DNA of 64,000 nt, taken from assembly GCA_035771175.1 (NCBI GenBank), contig CM069593.1, forward strand, positions 2,412,461-2,476,460. Reading direction: 5' to 3'. The DNA comes from Paratinospora sagittata (taxonomy: Eukaryota; Streptophyta; Magnoliopsida; Ranunculales; Menispermaceae). Within the stretch, counting starts at the first letter, position 1, and each line of letters begins with the position of its first letter. Shown in pieces: positions 1 to 12,366 of this stretch. The position numbers and the translations under genes were made by a program. The notes beneath the pieces were generated by a model. It was not told the origin of the DNA, searched no databases, and saw only the letters and a list, made by a program, of their open reading frames with translations.

Positions 1-3000
1 ATGGGCAACAACAATACCTGCCGCACAAAAGGTATTGGAACTATACGCCTTAAGATGCATGACGGTACAACAAGACAGCTCACGGACGTCAGATATGTTC
101 CAGATCTGAAGAAAAATCTGATCTCCCTACGAGTCCTTGATTCCAGCGGTTACAAGGTAACCATTGAAGGTGGAGTCCTGAAGGTTGTACGTGGAGCACT
201 CTTGTCCATGAAGGGTACTCAGAAAGGAAATCTTTATTTCCTTGACGGACACACAGTAATCGAAAGTGTCTCAGCTTGCACCAGTTCTAGTGATGTTTCA
301 TCGGACACTTCCCGACTCTGGCACATGCGGCTCGGACATGTTGGAGAAAAGGCTCTTCAAACCTTGATAAAGCAAGGTTCTCTGAAAGGTGCAAAAACCG
401 GGAAACTTGACTTCTGCGAGCACTGTATCCTAGGCAAGCAGACGAGAGTCAAGTTTGGAACTGCCATCCACCGCACAAAAGGAACATTAGATTATGTTCA
501 TACCGACGTCTGGGGACCCTCTCAAAATGCTTCATTGGGCAGTAAACGTTGGTTTGTTACTTTTATTGATGATTTCTCTCGCTATGTTTGGGTTTATACC
601 ATGAAGCATAAAGATGAAGTGCTCGATACCCTTCTTATATGGAAGAAAATGGTAGAAACCCAAACGGGAAGGAAGATTAAGAGGCTCAGATCTGATAATG
701 GAGGAGAATACAAGTCAGACCCATTTCAGAAATTTTGTGAGAATGAAGGGATTGTCAGACATTTCACAGTCCCAGGCACGCCACAACAAAATGGTGTTGC
801 TGAACGCATGAATCGTACTTTGGTAGATAAAGTTCGTTGCATGTTATCTCATTCTGGACTGAGCAAGGCATTTTGGGCTGAAGCTTTGTCATATGCCTCT
901 CATATCATCAATAGACTTCCTGCAACAGCACTAGATGGCAAAACTCCCAAGGAGGTATGGTCTGGACACCCCGTTTCAGATTATGATTCTCTGCGCATTT
1001 TTGGATGCACGTCATATTTTCATGTGAAGGAATCCAAACTGGATCCTAGGTCCAAGAAATCGATTTTCATGGGCTTTAGTGACGGAGTTAAGGCTTTCCG
1101 ACTATGGAACCCTGAGACAAAAACGATTGTAAAAAGTCGAGATGTAACTTTTGATGAATCTGTGATGTTAAAGCATACAGTTTCTGACAAAGAAAATCGA
1201 GATCCAGATTTGCCTCAGCAGGTGGAGTTAGATATTTCAGTAACTCCTGGCAAGTCAGCAGAGATATCCAACAATCCTGAAGAAGAAGAGGAAATCTCAG
1301 TTGAGGTGGAGGCTTCAGGACCAGACATCAGTCAAGAACTAGAATCAATTGCCACCAGTCGACCACGAAGAGAAATCCGCAAACCTGCTCGGTACACTGA
1401 CATGGTTGCATATGCATTTCCAGTCACCGGAGACGATATTCCATACAATTACAAAGATGCTATTCAGAGTATGGAAAGTGATAAGTGGAAAATGGCAATG
1501 AATGAGGAGATGACATCGCTCCATCAGAATCAGACTTGGAAGTTGGTTCCACTTCCAAAAGGAAAGAAATCAATTGGCTGCAAATGGATTTTCGCTAAGA
1601 AGGAAGGCTCTCCTAGCACAGATGATATCCGATACAAAGCCAGATTGGTAGCAAAAGGCTACGCTCAGAGGGAAGGAATTGACTACAATGAGGTATTCTC
1701 ACCTGTTGTTAAGCATTCGTCAATTCGAATATTATTGGCTTTGGTTGCACAGTTTGATCTCGAGTTAGCCCAACTCGATGTCAAAACTGCTTTTTTGCAT
1801 GGTAATTTGGACGAGGAGATATATATGTCTCAACCAGATGGATTCAAAGTACCAGGAAGAGAGAATTGGGCTTGCAAGTTGAGCAAGTCACTGTATGGCC
1901 TGAAGCAGTCACCGAGACAGTGGTACAAGCGATTTGACAGCTTCATCAAAGGGCAAAAATATACTCGGAGTCAGTTTGATCATTGTGTCTACTATCGCAA
2001 ACTTCAAGATGGTACATTTATCTACTTGCTTTTATATGTAGATGATATGTTAATCGCATCTAAAAGCAAGGTGGAGATCAACAAGCTGAAGGCTCAATTG
2101 AGCTCAGAGTTTGAAATGAAGGATCTTGGAGAGGCCAGAAAAATTCTCGGGATGGAGATAACTCGAGACAGGGCCAAAGGCAAAATTTGTTTGACTCAGA
2201 CTCAGTATTTGAAGAAAGTTCTTCAAGCTTTTGGCATCGGCAATGACACAAAACCTGTAAGCACACCATTGGCACCACATTTCAAGCTAAGTTCATCAAT
2301 GTCACCAAATCCCGAGAATCAGAAGAAGCAAATGGAGAATATTCCATATGCAAATGCAGTTGGTGCCTTGATGTATGCTATGGTGTGTACCAGACCTGAC
2401 ATTTCACATGCTGTAAGTATGGTAAGTCGTTACATGCACAACCCCGGTAAAGGCCACTGGCAAGCAGTGAAGTGGATTCTACGGTATATTCATGGTACTG
2501 TAGATATTGGTTTAAAGTTCGAGGGAAATTTGAAGAGTTGTAAGCATCTAGTTTGATATGTGGATTCGGACTATGCTGGAGATCTTGACAAGCGCAGATC
2601 TACTACTGGTTATGTTTTCACTATGGCAGGAGGACCAGTGAGTTGGAGATCAACATTACAGTCAACAGTTGCTTTGTCTACTACAGAGGCAGAGTACATG
2701 GCAGTGACAGAAGCTTTCAAGGAAGCAATCTGGCTTCATGGATTGACTAAAGACTTGGAAATTGTGCAGAAGAATGTTGAAGTTTTCTGCGACAGCCAGA
2801 GTGCCATTTGTTTGGCAAAGAACCAAGTTCATCACAGTCGAACGAAGCATATTGATGTTCGTTTTCATTTTGTTCGAGAAATAGTAGAAGAAGGAAGTAT
2901 TCTTCTGCAAAAGATCAAGACTGCAGATAACCCCGCAGATATGCTTACAAAAGTGGTTACAGGGATCAAGTTCCAACATTGTTTGAACTTGATCAACATC

Positions 3001-3021
3001 TCACGAGCTCGGAGTGCCTAA
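1..3021 (+). pseudogene. copia Pol polyprotein with one in-frame stop
   Basis: One reading frame runs from base 1 to a TAA at 3021 and is broken only by a TGA at 2554-2556. Visible motifs: integrase zinc ligands H108, H113, C139 and C142; the DDE triad D169 (HTDVWG), D232 (SDNGGEY) and E268 (NGVAERMN); the RT catalytic YVDD at residues 679-682; and an RNase H domain starting DSDYAGD just after the stop. The stop sits where relatives usually have Gly before the RNase H domain, so a single GGA-to-TGA change is the simplest reading. The protein would be processed into protease, integrase and RT/RNase H for cDNA synthesis and insertion. Everything else is intact, which suggests a fairly recent insertion. 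The first Met is not the true start, because the frame is open to the window edge. Confidence 0.92.
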
Positions 3022-3126
3022 GGGCACTAACGGAGGCAGCAACAGTTCTTTGAAGGAAGCTTGCTATCTATAGAGAGATTGCAGGTGTGGAGGAGCCCTG
3101 TTCCACATGAGGTGGAGGTGGAGATT

Positions 3127-3556
3127 TGTGAGGACCACCTATGTGTCAAGTGGCAAACAAAGGGGCAAGTGGCTAATTAAACAATGAAGCGTGGCAGACA
3201 GTGGGTAATGGCGCCGAAAGGAAAAAGCAGCGCCGGAAAAACTGCCGCCGCGCGCCGATTGTTTGCTGAATATATTTAATATTTAATTATTAAATATATT
3301 ATATTAATTACGATTATGCCCCTGATTACACCTATAAATAGAGCTCAACTTCAGTATTCAAAATTCATTCCTGAGAGTCAGAGAGTTCTATTCTGTAAGA
3401 TCTACTTAAGAGATCTAATCTGTAAGTTTCACCTAAGGGTGTACTTTGTATTCTCTGATAATACAAGTTTGCTGTCTCCCGTAGACGTAGGCAATTTGCC
3501 GAACCACGTTAAATCTGTTGTCTTGTTTTTCCTTTCATACTTTACCCCGATTCCGC

Positions 3557-3562
<6 letters not shown>
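3127..3562 (+). repeat. 3' LTR of the copia element
   Basis: The LTR starts TGTGAGGACC directly after a GGTGGAGG-rich purine tract (3' primer site) and ends ...CACAACA, giving the usual TG...CA ends. It is about 436 bp. A TATA box (CTATAAATA) lies at 3332-3340. The last part, with TAGGCAATTTGCCGAACC near 3490, resembles the common Tork/TNT1-type LTR end; that resemblance is from memory. The right boundary is slightly uncertain because a TA repeat follows. Confidence 0.8.
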
Positions 3563-3587
<25 letters not shown>

Positions 3588-4224
3588 GAAAGCACATGGC
3601 ACTTGGCCTATTTTTTCGGATTACTTCACAGTTTTTATATAATTATATATAGTTTAGGCTGTCTTGTATGTTAACTTAACATGGCTTTCTAATTAAGTTA
3701 GCCAAAGTATACAAAGTCAGTTCTTTATTTCATTCTTTAATGTTAAGGAAAGGGGCCGGGGGTCAAATCTAAAAACAGTTCTGCTGAGATTTTACTTGCA
3801 GAACATAAAACTAGCCGTAGATATATCATATATTATATATACTGTTAAAATAATACTTATTTTTCTATATGTATAATGTATCGTATCTTTAAGGAGCAAA
3901 AAGAATGTATTTAACTTTTCTTCTATTCTTGGATACCTCATGCATGCATCGGATTAGCTGCGTTACTCCCATCTAAGAGACCTTTACAACTGTACATTAC
4001 CCTATAAAATTGCTAGCGTGCTTAAACACAGAAACATCAAGACAAAATATCTGATCAATTAATATGTAACATCACATTAATTGAATTTATTAGTCTTGCC
4101 GTTGTAAATGTACATTTATCTGTTACTTTAATAGCTTATAGGAATGTTGTTATAATTAATTCATTGTATTGTCGTTTTACAGGGCTAATGGATTTCGACA
4201 TATTTACTTTGGGGCTTTGTGAGC

Positions 4225-4265
<41 letters not shown>

Positions 4266-4487
4266 TGCACCATTAATTAATTTACTTGTATATATAAATA
4301 TTAGAGCTTGTATATGAGGTACCCCGGTAGCATATACATTTCATGGATCACTTTGCTCGTAGACTACCTTACTATATATTGGTCCATAACAAGAGACCTT
4401 ACAAAACCACATGCAGAACAAAGTTTATTACATGGACAAAGGTGACTATATACCTTAATTATTAATTTTCAACACACCTTATAAGCC
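3563..4487. other. AT-rich intergenic with TA microsatellites
   Basis: No coding frame or repeat boundary is visible. TA runs lie at about 3563-3586 and 4208-4262. The end near 4488 is the 3' flank of the minus-strand root-cap gene. Confidence 0.7.
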
Positions 4488-6074
4488 TTACTTCTTGCAA
4501 ACTACTCCAAGCCCCTGCATGCCACTACTGCTGCATTGCATAGAGGCACTTTCAGCAACAATCTTACCTTCAGCTAAAGGGTACCCTACAAACTGAGAGA
4601 CAGCACAGTCTGCCGAGAACAGATTAGATGAAGAAAACTTGTCATTTCCACCCATTACAGGCATTGGCATGCCCATCTTCACCTTAGTAACATAGTTCTT
4701 CCTATAAGTCTGTCCCAACACACCATCCACATTGTCACTTAGCTTGTAAAACTTGAAACCTAACTCCAAGTGAGCAAAGCAATTGTCACCAGTTATATCA
4801 TATCCATGAGCTTTGGACTCCTCAGCCGTGATCGGAACAACGATTGCCGTTATTTTAAAGCTCCCTTTGACTTCAACCGAAATTCCGTTGGTCTCCCCAA
4901 AGCGGGTAAGCATGACTTTATTAGTTGGAGAATATGGAGCTTTCCATAGAGCATTTTCTTTGGTTGGAAGAGAGATGGATTTGCCATTGAAAGCTAGGGT
5001 TAGATGATCTACATTGCTATCCCACGATGAATTGTTTTTAGCTGCAACATAGATTTGGTCATGATCAAATAGAATTGCAATGGATTGAACCAAGTGAAAT
5101 CTCGAGTCATGTTGGCAAGTCGCTTGCCGATGAAGTGAGCATTGATGTGCAAGTTTTTGTCTGAGAAGAGGCAAAAATCTTGGTCTTTCTTGCCATGGAA
5201 GTAGAATGCAACACCATCTCCTCCTACAAACCTTGGGTCCTGGCATACTGAACCAGGATAGTCGCAACCTGCATCAAAAAATATCCGGTTTGTGATTTGA
5301 AAACAAAGATACAATTTGAAAATGAAAATTCAGAAAATAACTTTATATTACACTTATATATGCAAATACATTTTATATGACCATAGGATACATGTATTTT
5401 ACCCATCTCAATGTATATGTAATAACTTGATGAACATGAAAATATAGTTGTGCATGTCGTTATATTTTTGTAGTTAGAATAACATTTTTCTTCTTTTAAA
5501 ACTATTTTTGAATTCAATTAACCAAACTTATTTTTCTTGTTTTCAGATTCTTGGATATAAAAAATTGTATCTGAATCACGAACCAACAAAAAGTACTTTC
5601 ATGAGAAACAATGCTATATATTAATGTATACATTCCCAACTCCTAATAACCAGAATCAAATACATGATTGATCTGCACCCATTTATAATTTCCTTCAAAT
5701 TAATGTGCATGCACACACACACATATGTATATATATATATATATGATTAATCATGAATATGAAGATCATGTAATTAATATTCATTAACCATATATCATGA
5801 ATATATTGATGAATAGTGCGGACTAAGATGACTTACTGCAAACGGGCTTGCAGGAGGCACAGTCAATAACACAGCTGGTGGGGCACTGAGGTGGGCAGTA
5901 CTGCCACCACAAGAGGTGGCACCGCGGATACTTAATTGATCTGCACCTCACCTTCTTAAGTTTATTATAAGGTAAGCCTGACTCAGCTGGGAGAGCTGTA
6001 AGCCACAGCATCACGACGAGAAGGCACAGTTCCCACCATTTTAGTAATGGCAAGCTCTTCATCTTCTTGATCAT
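4488..6074 (-). CDS. root-cap / LEA-related secreted protein, frameshifted
   Basis: This is a two-exon gene. Exon 1 (6074-5837) encodes a hydrophobic signal segment (LCLLVVMLWLTAL) and a Cys-rich stretch ending CVIDCASCKPVC; the donor is GTAAGT at 5836. Exon 2 (5268-4488) carries the conserved block CQDPRFVGGDGV, FYFHGKK, INAHFIGKR, then DNCFAHLELGFKF, LGQTYR and DCAVSQF, typical of the plant root-cap domain family (Pfam Root_cap; secreted LEA-related proteins, biochemical role unclear). The frame shifts at about 5089-5092: after RDFTW one G is missing from a GGG run. The two exons total 1019 nt, one short of 340 codons, which fits a single-base deletion. The start at 6074 is chosen for a compact signal peptide; Met codons at 6110 and 6062 are alternatives. 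A read or assembly error is as likely as a real pseudogene. Confidence 0.88.
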
Positions 6075-6127
6075 TTTGCTAAATTGCAGCTTAGTATGAG
6101 CATATGACATTCATATATATAGCAATT

Positions 6128-6129
<2 letters not shown>

Positions 6130-6168
<39 letters not shown>
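6130..6168. repeat. AT microsatellite upstream of the root-cap gene
   Basis: A pure (AT)n run of about 39 bp lies some 55 bp upstream of the root-cap start codon, where a core promoter would be. Length polymorphism here could change TATA spacing. Confidence 0.9.
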
Positions 6169-6171
<3 letters not shown>

Positions 6172-6960
6172 GATGGAGTGATTGACACGGGAGTTCACAT
6201 TGAAGAAGCGTTTGACGTTCCACAAAAAATGAAATTGAAAACGGTCTTCTTTTCTGTTGACATGAATTACAAAGGTTGAACGTTTTCAAGCAGCTGCCTG
6301 CTGTGCTCACGAGCCCCATCCCCCTCTTTTTCATGTTTTACTTTTTTACCTTCTTTTCCTCGCTGGAATAGTTTACAAAAATTTTCTTTTTGAGGTTTGA
6401 AATCCCAAATATTCCAGCAAAATCAGCTAAATCAGATAAGTTATGAGCATAACTCATCCTTAAAAATCAGCTACATCACACTCTCGCTTGCGCGCGATTT
6501 ATACATTAGGCATTGTAATTGTATCCAAACAATGTGAGAATAGCTATTCTAACACATAACACTTCATAATTAATTATATGACATTTCGATATACACATGA
6601 GGTTGCGTCATATGAGCAGCTTCCAACAGCTTCAAAAGTATAAGCTAAAAGAGTTTAGTTAAAAAATAAAATAACAAGACACATTGGAACTAAAACAACA
6701 TCCCTTGAGTATTTTACATGCGATGCTACTGCAGTGTCTCTTATAAGTTTAATTCCTTTAAAATCTTATAGTTTGAAAATGAAAGAAGGCAAGAGAGCAG
6801 ACAGATAAAAGAACAGGTTTCCTGCTCCTCATTGTGCTTTATTAATCTTCATGAGAAAAAACAACTTCAAAGCACTTTTTTGAATTCCTTTTTAACTTTA
6901 AGAACCAAAAAAAGAAAAAAAATCAATACAAGATAAAACTTCATTGAAATTTCAACTAAC
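6169..6960. other. intergenic between root-cap and bZIP genes
   Basis: No gene is seen. It holds the upstream region of the root-cap gene and the 3' flank of the bZIP gene, both on the minus strand. Confidence 0.6.
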
Positions 6961-9900
6961 CTACCTAAATTGCCGCCTGTTAAGGTTCTTCAGCTTAGTG
7001 AGTTCCTTTCTTCTCTTTCTAGCTTCAGCAGCTGCAGCAACATCCACCAGTTTCTTGCCTGAGCAGTTGCTTAACCTCTGAATATTATTTTCAGAAAAGG
7101 CACTTGCAACATGACTAGCTGTAGGAGAAATAGGCTCTTCTTTTAAATTAGTTGAATTTGGTTGGAGCTTATTCGCAAATTTAAGTTCAAAATTGGGTTT
7201 AACAGATCTGATGGGTCTAGGCGTGAGAATTGCTCTATTAGGACAATTAGATAAGTTGCTTTCTTCACTGGTAGAATACCTAGAAGAATTCTCAGGAACA
7301 GTGTCAATGGAGTTGGCTTCAGCAAGGTTATCTTCTTTCACTGATGATTGTTCTGGCTGTTTAGCAACAGAAATATCACCTTGTTCGGGCTTCGAACTAG
7401 AGGAATCCATAATGTGAGAATTGGAAACGTTTGCATGATCTGAAAGAGGAAAGAACCAAGGACATGGTAGTATATAATAGGGAATCCTTGGAGCACTGGT
7501 GCTCAAGTGATTCTCTGGCTCATTAAGAGATGTGGGCTTGCAGGCAATTGTAATAGGATCTTGCAAGTTTGCAGCATTTAAAGGAATCGATTTTGTATGA
7601 ACACGGTTTAAATGATGGATGATGGAGGGCCAGACATGCGGCCTAAATGTGGGTCTCTGATATAAGAGCAATGGTTGGGGTTTTTCAGATGTCAATGCTG
7701 GTTGGTCAGACGGAGATTTCGGAGTTGTAACATGAATTGATGGAATAATCTCTTCTGCTGCTCCCTGTATCTCACCTTTCACCCTACTAGCCATCTGCAA
7801 TACAAAATACCACTTTCAGATGTGACACAATATCCTATCGCAGTTGGATTTAAAGGTAAATTATCTTTTATGTCAATTTTACCTGTGCTTTTAAATATGT
7901 GTTTTTATCCTTCAATGACTGATACTTTTTCATGATCAACTCCTTTTCCTTTTCTCAATACAAGGGCAAGCAGAGTTTGAACAGTATCAGTAAACTACAA
8001 CATAGCATAAAATATATAGAAAATATATGAATTTTCTGCTTATCTGGAAAACGAAGATCTACTTCCGCACATATTTTAAGGCAAGAAGATAGAGCATAAA
8101 CTAACTCTAATAAAAAGAAAATGCTATCAAATTGTCAATGCTCGCCTACATACCCGCTTCATGCTCTCATTATCCCATGCTAAATCAGCAGCTTTTCTAG
8201 TCAACTCCTCACAAATGGCCTGAGGCAAAGGCAAATCAGCAACAAATTATATATTAGCAGAAAGGGACTATACCAATATAGTTGCAGTAATCAAATGTCA
8301 AAATATGTTTAGAAAATATGCTCATTCGCATTGTTAGACAAGTTATAAAAGAAGTTGTGACTTAGACGACCAAGGCCCCGCTTCAGGTAGGTGGGTAGGA
8401 AAAAGTAATAATTTTTTTAATTGTTTAGCCAAAACAGCCCCTTGGTTGCATTCATGCAAAGATAACCCACTAAAGCCACATATCAAATAGCAAAAAATAC
8501 CAAATTTTAATTACAGAGCTAGTTGAAATGGATGCCCACTTTAAAGTAGTCATTAACCGCTCAAAATTTTGAATTCTACAAAGGAGCATTCTTGTACACT
8601 GCCCAATAGAGTCCTTAAGCTTTATATTTTCAAGAATCTTGAATACTCATAATTTGTAAAGTAGATCATATGATCATGCTAAAAGAGTACCCAAAGTTGA
8701 TGCATCTTGCAAAGTCAAACCAGAAATGTTTCACTTGTCTGCTGTCATGCCTGACAACCTGAGCATGGGATGGGAAGGATTGACTCCCTCATAATACCAA
8801 CCTATCAGTAATGTAGGCTCTAGAGTAGAAGTTACTAACTTCTCGGTATGGTTTCTACACTGATTCCAGCTTTAAAATAAATGGCAGAATATGCTTATGA
8901 TTTCTAATTCAAATGACAACATTAAGACAGATAAATCTGGATAACTTCTATGCAACTCCTTGACAATAATGATGGATTAGCTGCCTGCTTGAACAGATTG
9001 AATAAGAACTAGCTCGTCAAGCAACATTAAGGATCAGTACCACTATCACAAGGAATGGAGATGCACAAAAGACACAAGCTAAGGTCAATATCAGAATATT
9101 AACATTATTGATTATTCACTTTCAACCAATAAAAAAAAAAAATCAGGACAGAGCACATAGCAATACATGAGAACAAATAATAAGGTAAACACTTAGTTTT
9201 CATTGAGAAGAAAATAATAAGGTGAACCAGTGAAGGCAGGTCAAGCCCTAGGCCTACTACTTTAACATTAAGACTTATCTAAAGCTGGCACCTGCGGTGT
9301 GCATGTATAAATTTTCAAAGCGTTATGCATGTGTGTACATATGTATACTCAAACAATATGTATAAAGTTAAAACAGTATTTTAAGACTTGAAATAGCATA
9401 TTACATGGAAAAAAACATGCATAAGGGATCAATTTTATTGATACCAAAGTGCAACTGATGAAGGCACAATGATAATGATACTAATGCAGCAAATGAAGCA
9501 ACTAGATGCCTCCAAGTATGCAGAACTACAAAAGTGAGAAATAAATGGTCATTTCCTTGACAAGACATGGATTGAAACAACTAACATTTCTTACCTGCCT
9601 GCGGCGAATTGTCTGCCTAGCAGATTCTCTATTTGCTAAGACCCTACGTAATCTTCTTGCTTCCTTCTCAGCCTGCCAAATAGAAATTCAATGGAGAATC
9701 ATAAACCTGTAAGACAGTTTTAAGACAGATTTATAGTCCCAACAAATTAGAAAATTTCTGGTACCTCTGTTAGATTTTGCTTCAATTTGCCTGCACCATG
9801 AGGCATATAGCCCCTGGAGCACATGTGAGTTGGTCTAGACGATTCTGAGTCCTCTTCACTTTTCACTGCTTTTAATGTCATATTTTTTAGCATCTCTTTA

Positions 9901-12366
9901 TGTTGCTGTTGATCTTCTACCAAGCCATTCTGCCATAAGAAAATATATTTAAAATAATTTAAGTAAGATTGTAATTCATTCGCATATACATACAAGACAA
10001 CGACAATATAAATATTGATCATAAACCAGAATTACACTATTTCTCAATGTTTTTATAATACAAAATTCCATAGCATCTTTCTTAATTCTTCAGAAATGTG
10101 ACCTAGAGGTCATAGCTTCGAATCTAGAAACAACATCTCCAATGTGAAGGTCAAAGAATTTACATCATCCCTTCCACAATTCCCACAATGGTGGGAGCCC
10201 CATGCACTAGGATGCCCATTCTGCATAAATATCCAATCTTTCAAGCCCTTCAGAATGGTATGAGCGCAGTAGACACATGTATAAATGCATGTAGATAGCT
10301 CAACACCATAAGATCCAATATGCAATTACTTACACAATTGTGCAGATCAGGCCCAAATAAGGATGTGACTTAAGAAAGCTAAAGTAAAGGACAATAAGTC
10401 AAAGATATAATAGCCTATGCTTAGGACAAGTAGGAGATAACTCAAAGGGCAATGAGAACAAGTTGTATAAATAAAGAGGAACATAAGATAAATCTCCAAC
10501 TTGCAACCCTAGCAACTCTTCCCAAATCCCTTCTTGGTTCCAAATCCTTCCCCTCACAAGGGAGCCTATTACAGAGACAATGAAAACAAATATTCACTTG
10601 TTCGAGATAATAGGAAGATCAACCCACTTTTATCACAACAATCAAGTACAAAATAATTTAAATTATCTAAGCAACATAAGAATACTTAATGTGTGTGAGA
10701 GGCTTGTAGGACCTATACAATTATGCAAGCGAACAATTGCACATCAGTCAGGTTTGATGTGCATTTAAAGCATCATTAATGGTTCATTGAATGAATTTAG
10801 AGTTCAATCATATACCGTCAACCATCTAAAATGAACAAATCTTTAAATAATGCTAGTGTACAAAAAAATTAGCGTCACTGGTCATGATGTCTACCAATAT
10901 GATGGTCCACATGTTCACACAATTGTAGAGATTTTCATGACAATTTACCCACAACTGTAAACGATCAAGCTCTTCCCTATGATTAGATTTATTACGATAG
11001 TAGCCTACTTGAATCCCACCTTTCATTTCTCAATCTAAGCCAAACCAAATCAAAGGACAACCTCAATTACTACGACAAGGCCCGGCCTTTTGACAATGTC
11101 TTTAAATTGTGTGTAATGTATTCAATCTTAGTTTAAGATTTGGGTTCTAAAGTTTATCCCCAGATATCTAATTTAGCATTACCTGCTAATTTAGTTTTAT
11201 CAATGAACATAAATTCGCTTCAACCACTAGTTAATCCTTACTGTAAACTTAGAATAATTAGAAACTCCCTCCTTTATCCTACCACTGCTTTATTATGGAT
11301 ATTGCTCTATCATATATATCCTTTATTAGGTAAAGTTTACCAATTTGTAAATCCCTTTTTCCCTCAAACCCATCGCATTATATCTCTAACTAGAACAAAA
11401 AGAATTTTTGATGTAAACTGATCACTCTTTGTTTAGTAATTGGATTTCTTACTCGCATGGGAATCTTCCAAGTAAATTTGGTTGGGAAACGAAATTCCTA
11501 GAAGAGTGTATGCACAGACAATGCCAATGTGAGCAACACTTTTCCAGCATTCTCTCCTGCAAGCTACCTCGAGGTAGCTCATGCAGCATTGTCTTCAGAG
11601 TCTCCATAATTTCAGCAAATGCACCTAGAGTGCATACAAGTCCAGGAAGAAAAACAAACAAACAAATAAATAAACAATTTCTTTACTGCGCCACTTCATC
11701 TCCTTAAATCTCAGAGTTTTGCGACTCCAGTACTCATTTCCCACTCGTCCTACACTGCTTCTATAAAAAAGACAGGAACCTCGTCTGTCCTACCACTTAA
11801 CTAACTTAACTTCCGTTACTGAAAACCTGAAATTCCTTTTATCTTTACATAAAAACCTGGACAGCTTAAACAAACTCAAATTGGATATCCTAAGCTCCAC
11901 TAACTAAAAAATGACATTAAAAACAAAGCAGATCAAAACCGAACCAAATAAAACAGAAAGAACAAGAAAGAATTCAACAAACCTGAACACCAACAACAAC
12001 ACTAGAAGAAGACCTGTCAATGTTGCTAACCCAGCAGTCCCTTCCTGGAGACTCATTCTTAACTCTCTTCGTCGACCTTCTCCCTTTACTCCCCCACTTC
12101 TTGTTCGATTCTCCTCCTCTAGGTCTTTTCCTCTCTAGCAAAGCCAACTCCGCAAAATCCGCCAGTGCTCTCGCCGCATCCAACTCTATCTTCACCATCA
12201 CATCCCCTCCCCCTTTCGAAGACGAAGACGAACAACATGAACCACTGCATCTCTCCAAATCGATCTTAGGGTTTTCTTCCTTGCAACAATAAACCACAGC
12301 TTCTTCTTCTTCTTCTTCTTCTTCTTCTTCTTCTTCTTCTTCGCAATCTCTTTCCTCAGCAGCCAT
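6961..12366 (-). CDS. bZIP-like transcription factor with atypical basic region
   Basis: Six exons join in phase 0: 12366-11983, 9929-9765, 9672-9595, 8219-8154, 7948-7883 and 7794-6961, encoding 530 residues. All introns are GT-AG. Exon 1 starts with an acidic poly-Glu tract (residues 9-22) and a basic patch (KRPRGG, RRSTKRVKN), a possible nuclear signal. Exons 3-5 form a bZIP: basic region RRVLANRESARQTIRRRQ, then heptads L215, L222, M229, I236, L243 and L250. The invariant pattern N-x7-R/K-x9-L reads N197-x7-Ile205-x9-L215, so DNA-binding specificity is probably unusual. The C-terminus (277 residues) is Ser/Pro/Asn-rich, with a basic end (AEARKRRKELTKLKNLNRR). Likely a nuclear dimeric regulator; I do not recognise the exact subgroup. 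Intron 1 (2 kb) holds a SINE remnant. Confidence 0.85.
10080..10222 (+). mobile_element. degenerate Au-like SINE in bZIP intron 1
   Basis: The stretch GTGACCTAGAGGTCAT followed by TTCGAATCTAGAAACA resembles the Pol III B-box part of the plant Au SINE family, and the later CACAATGGTGGGAGCCCCATGCACTAGG resembles its 3' part (GCGGGAGC...GTGCACCGGG). Family match is from memory. It is sense to the plus strand, antisense to the host gene. No clear target duplication was found. Confidence 0.55.
12301..12342 (-). repeat. TTC/GAA microsatellite coding poly-Glu
   Basis: Fourteen GAA/GAG codons in a row lie in exon 1 of the bZIP gene, giving residues 9-22 as Glu. It is a coding trinucleotide repeat and a likely length-variable acidic tract. 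Confidence 0.9.

Larger units (their letters stand above)
1..3562 (+). mobile_element. Ty1/copia LTR retrotransposon, 3' part
   Basis: The window opens inside a Ty1/copia element. Present in order are the end of protease, the GAG-pre-integrase zinc region, integrase, reverse transcriptase, RNase H, a purine-rich tract just before 3127 and a 3' LTR ending near 3562. The domain order integrase before RT identifies copia rather than gypsy. The 5' LTR, primer site, gag and most of protease lie left of the window, so the element's age and target duplication cannot be judged here. The right edge runs straight into a TA microsatellite. Confidence 0.93.

Noticed and set aside
2078..2979. Minus-strand frames inside the copia element
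   Set aside because: Shadows of the pol frame on the opposite strand.
11974..12292. Plus-strand frames opposite bZIP exon 1
   Set aside because: Antisense shadows of a real exon with biased composition.
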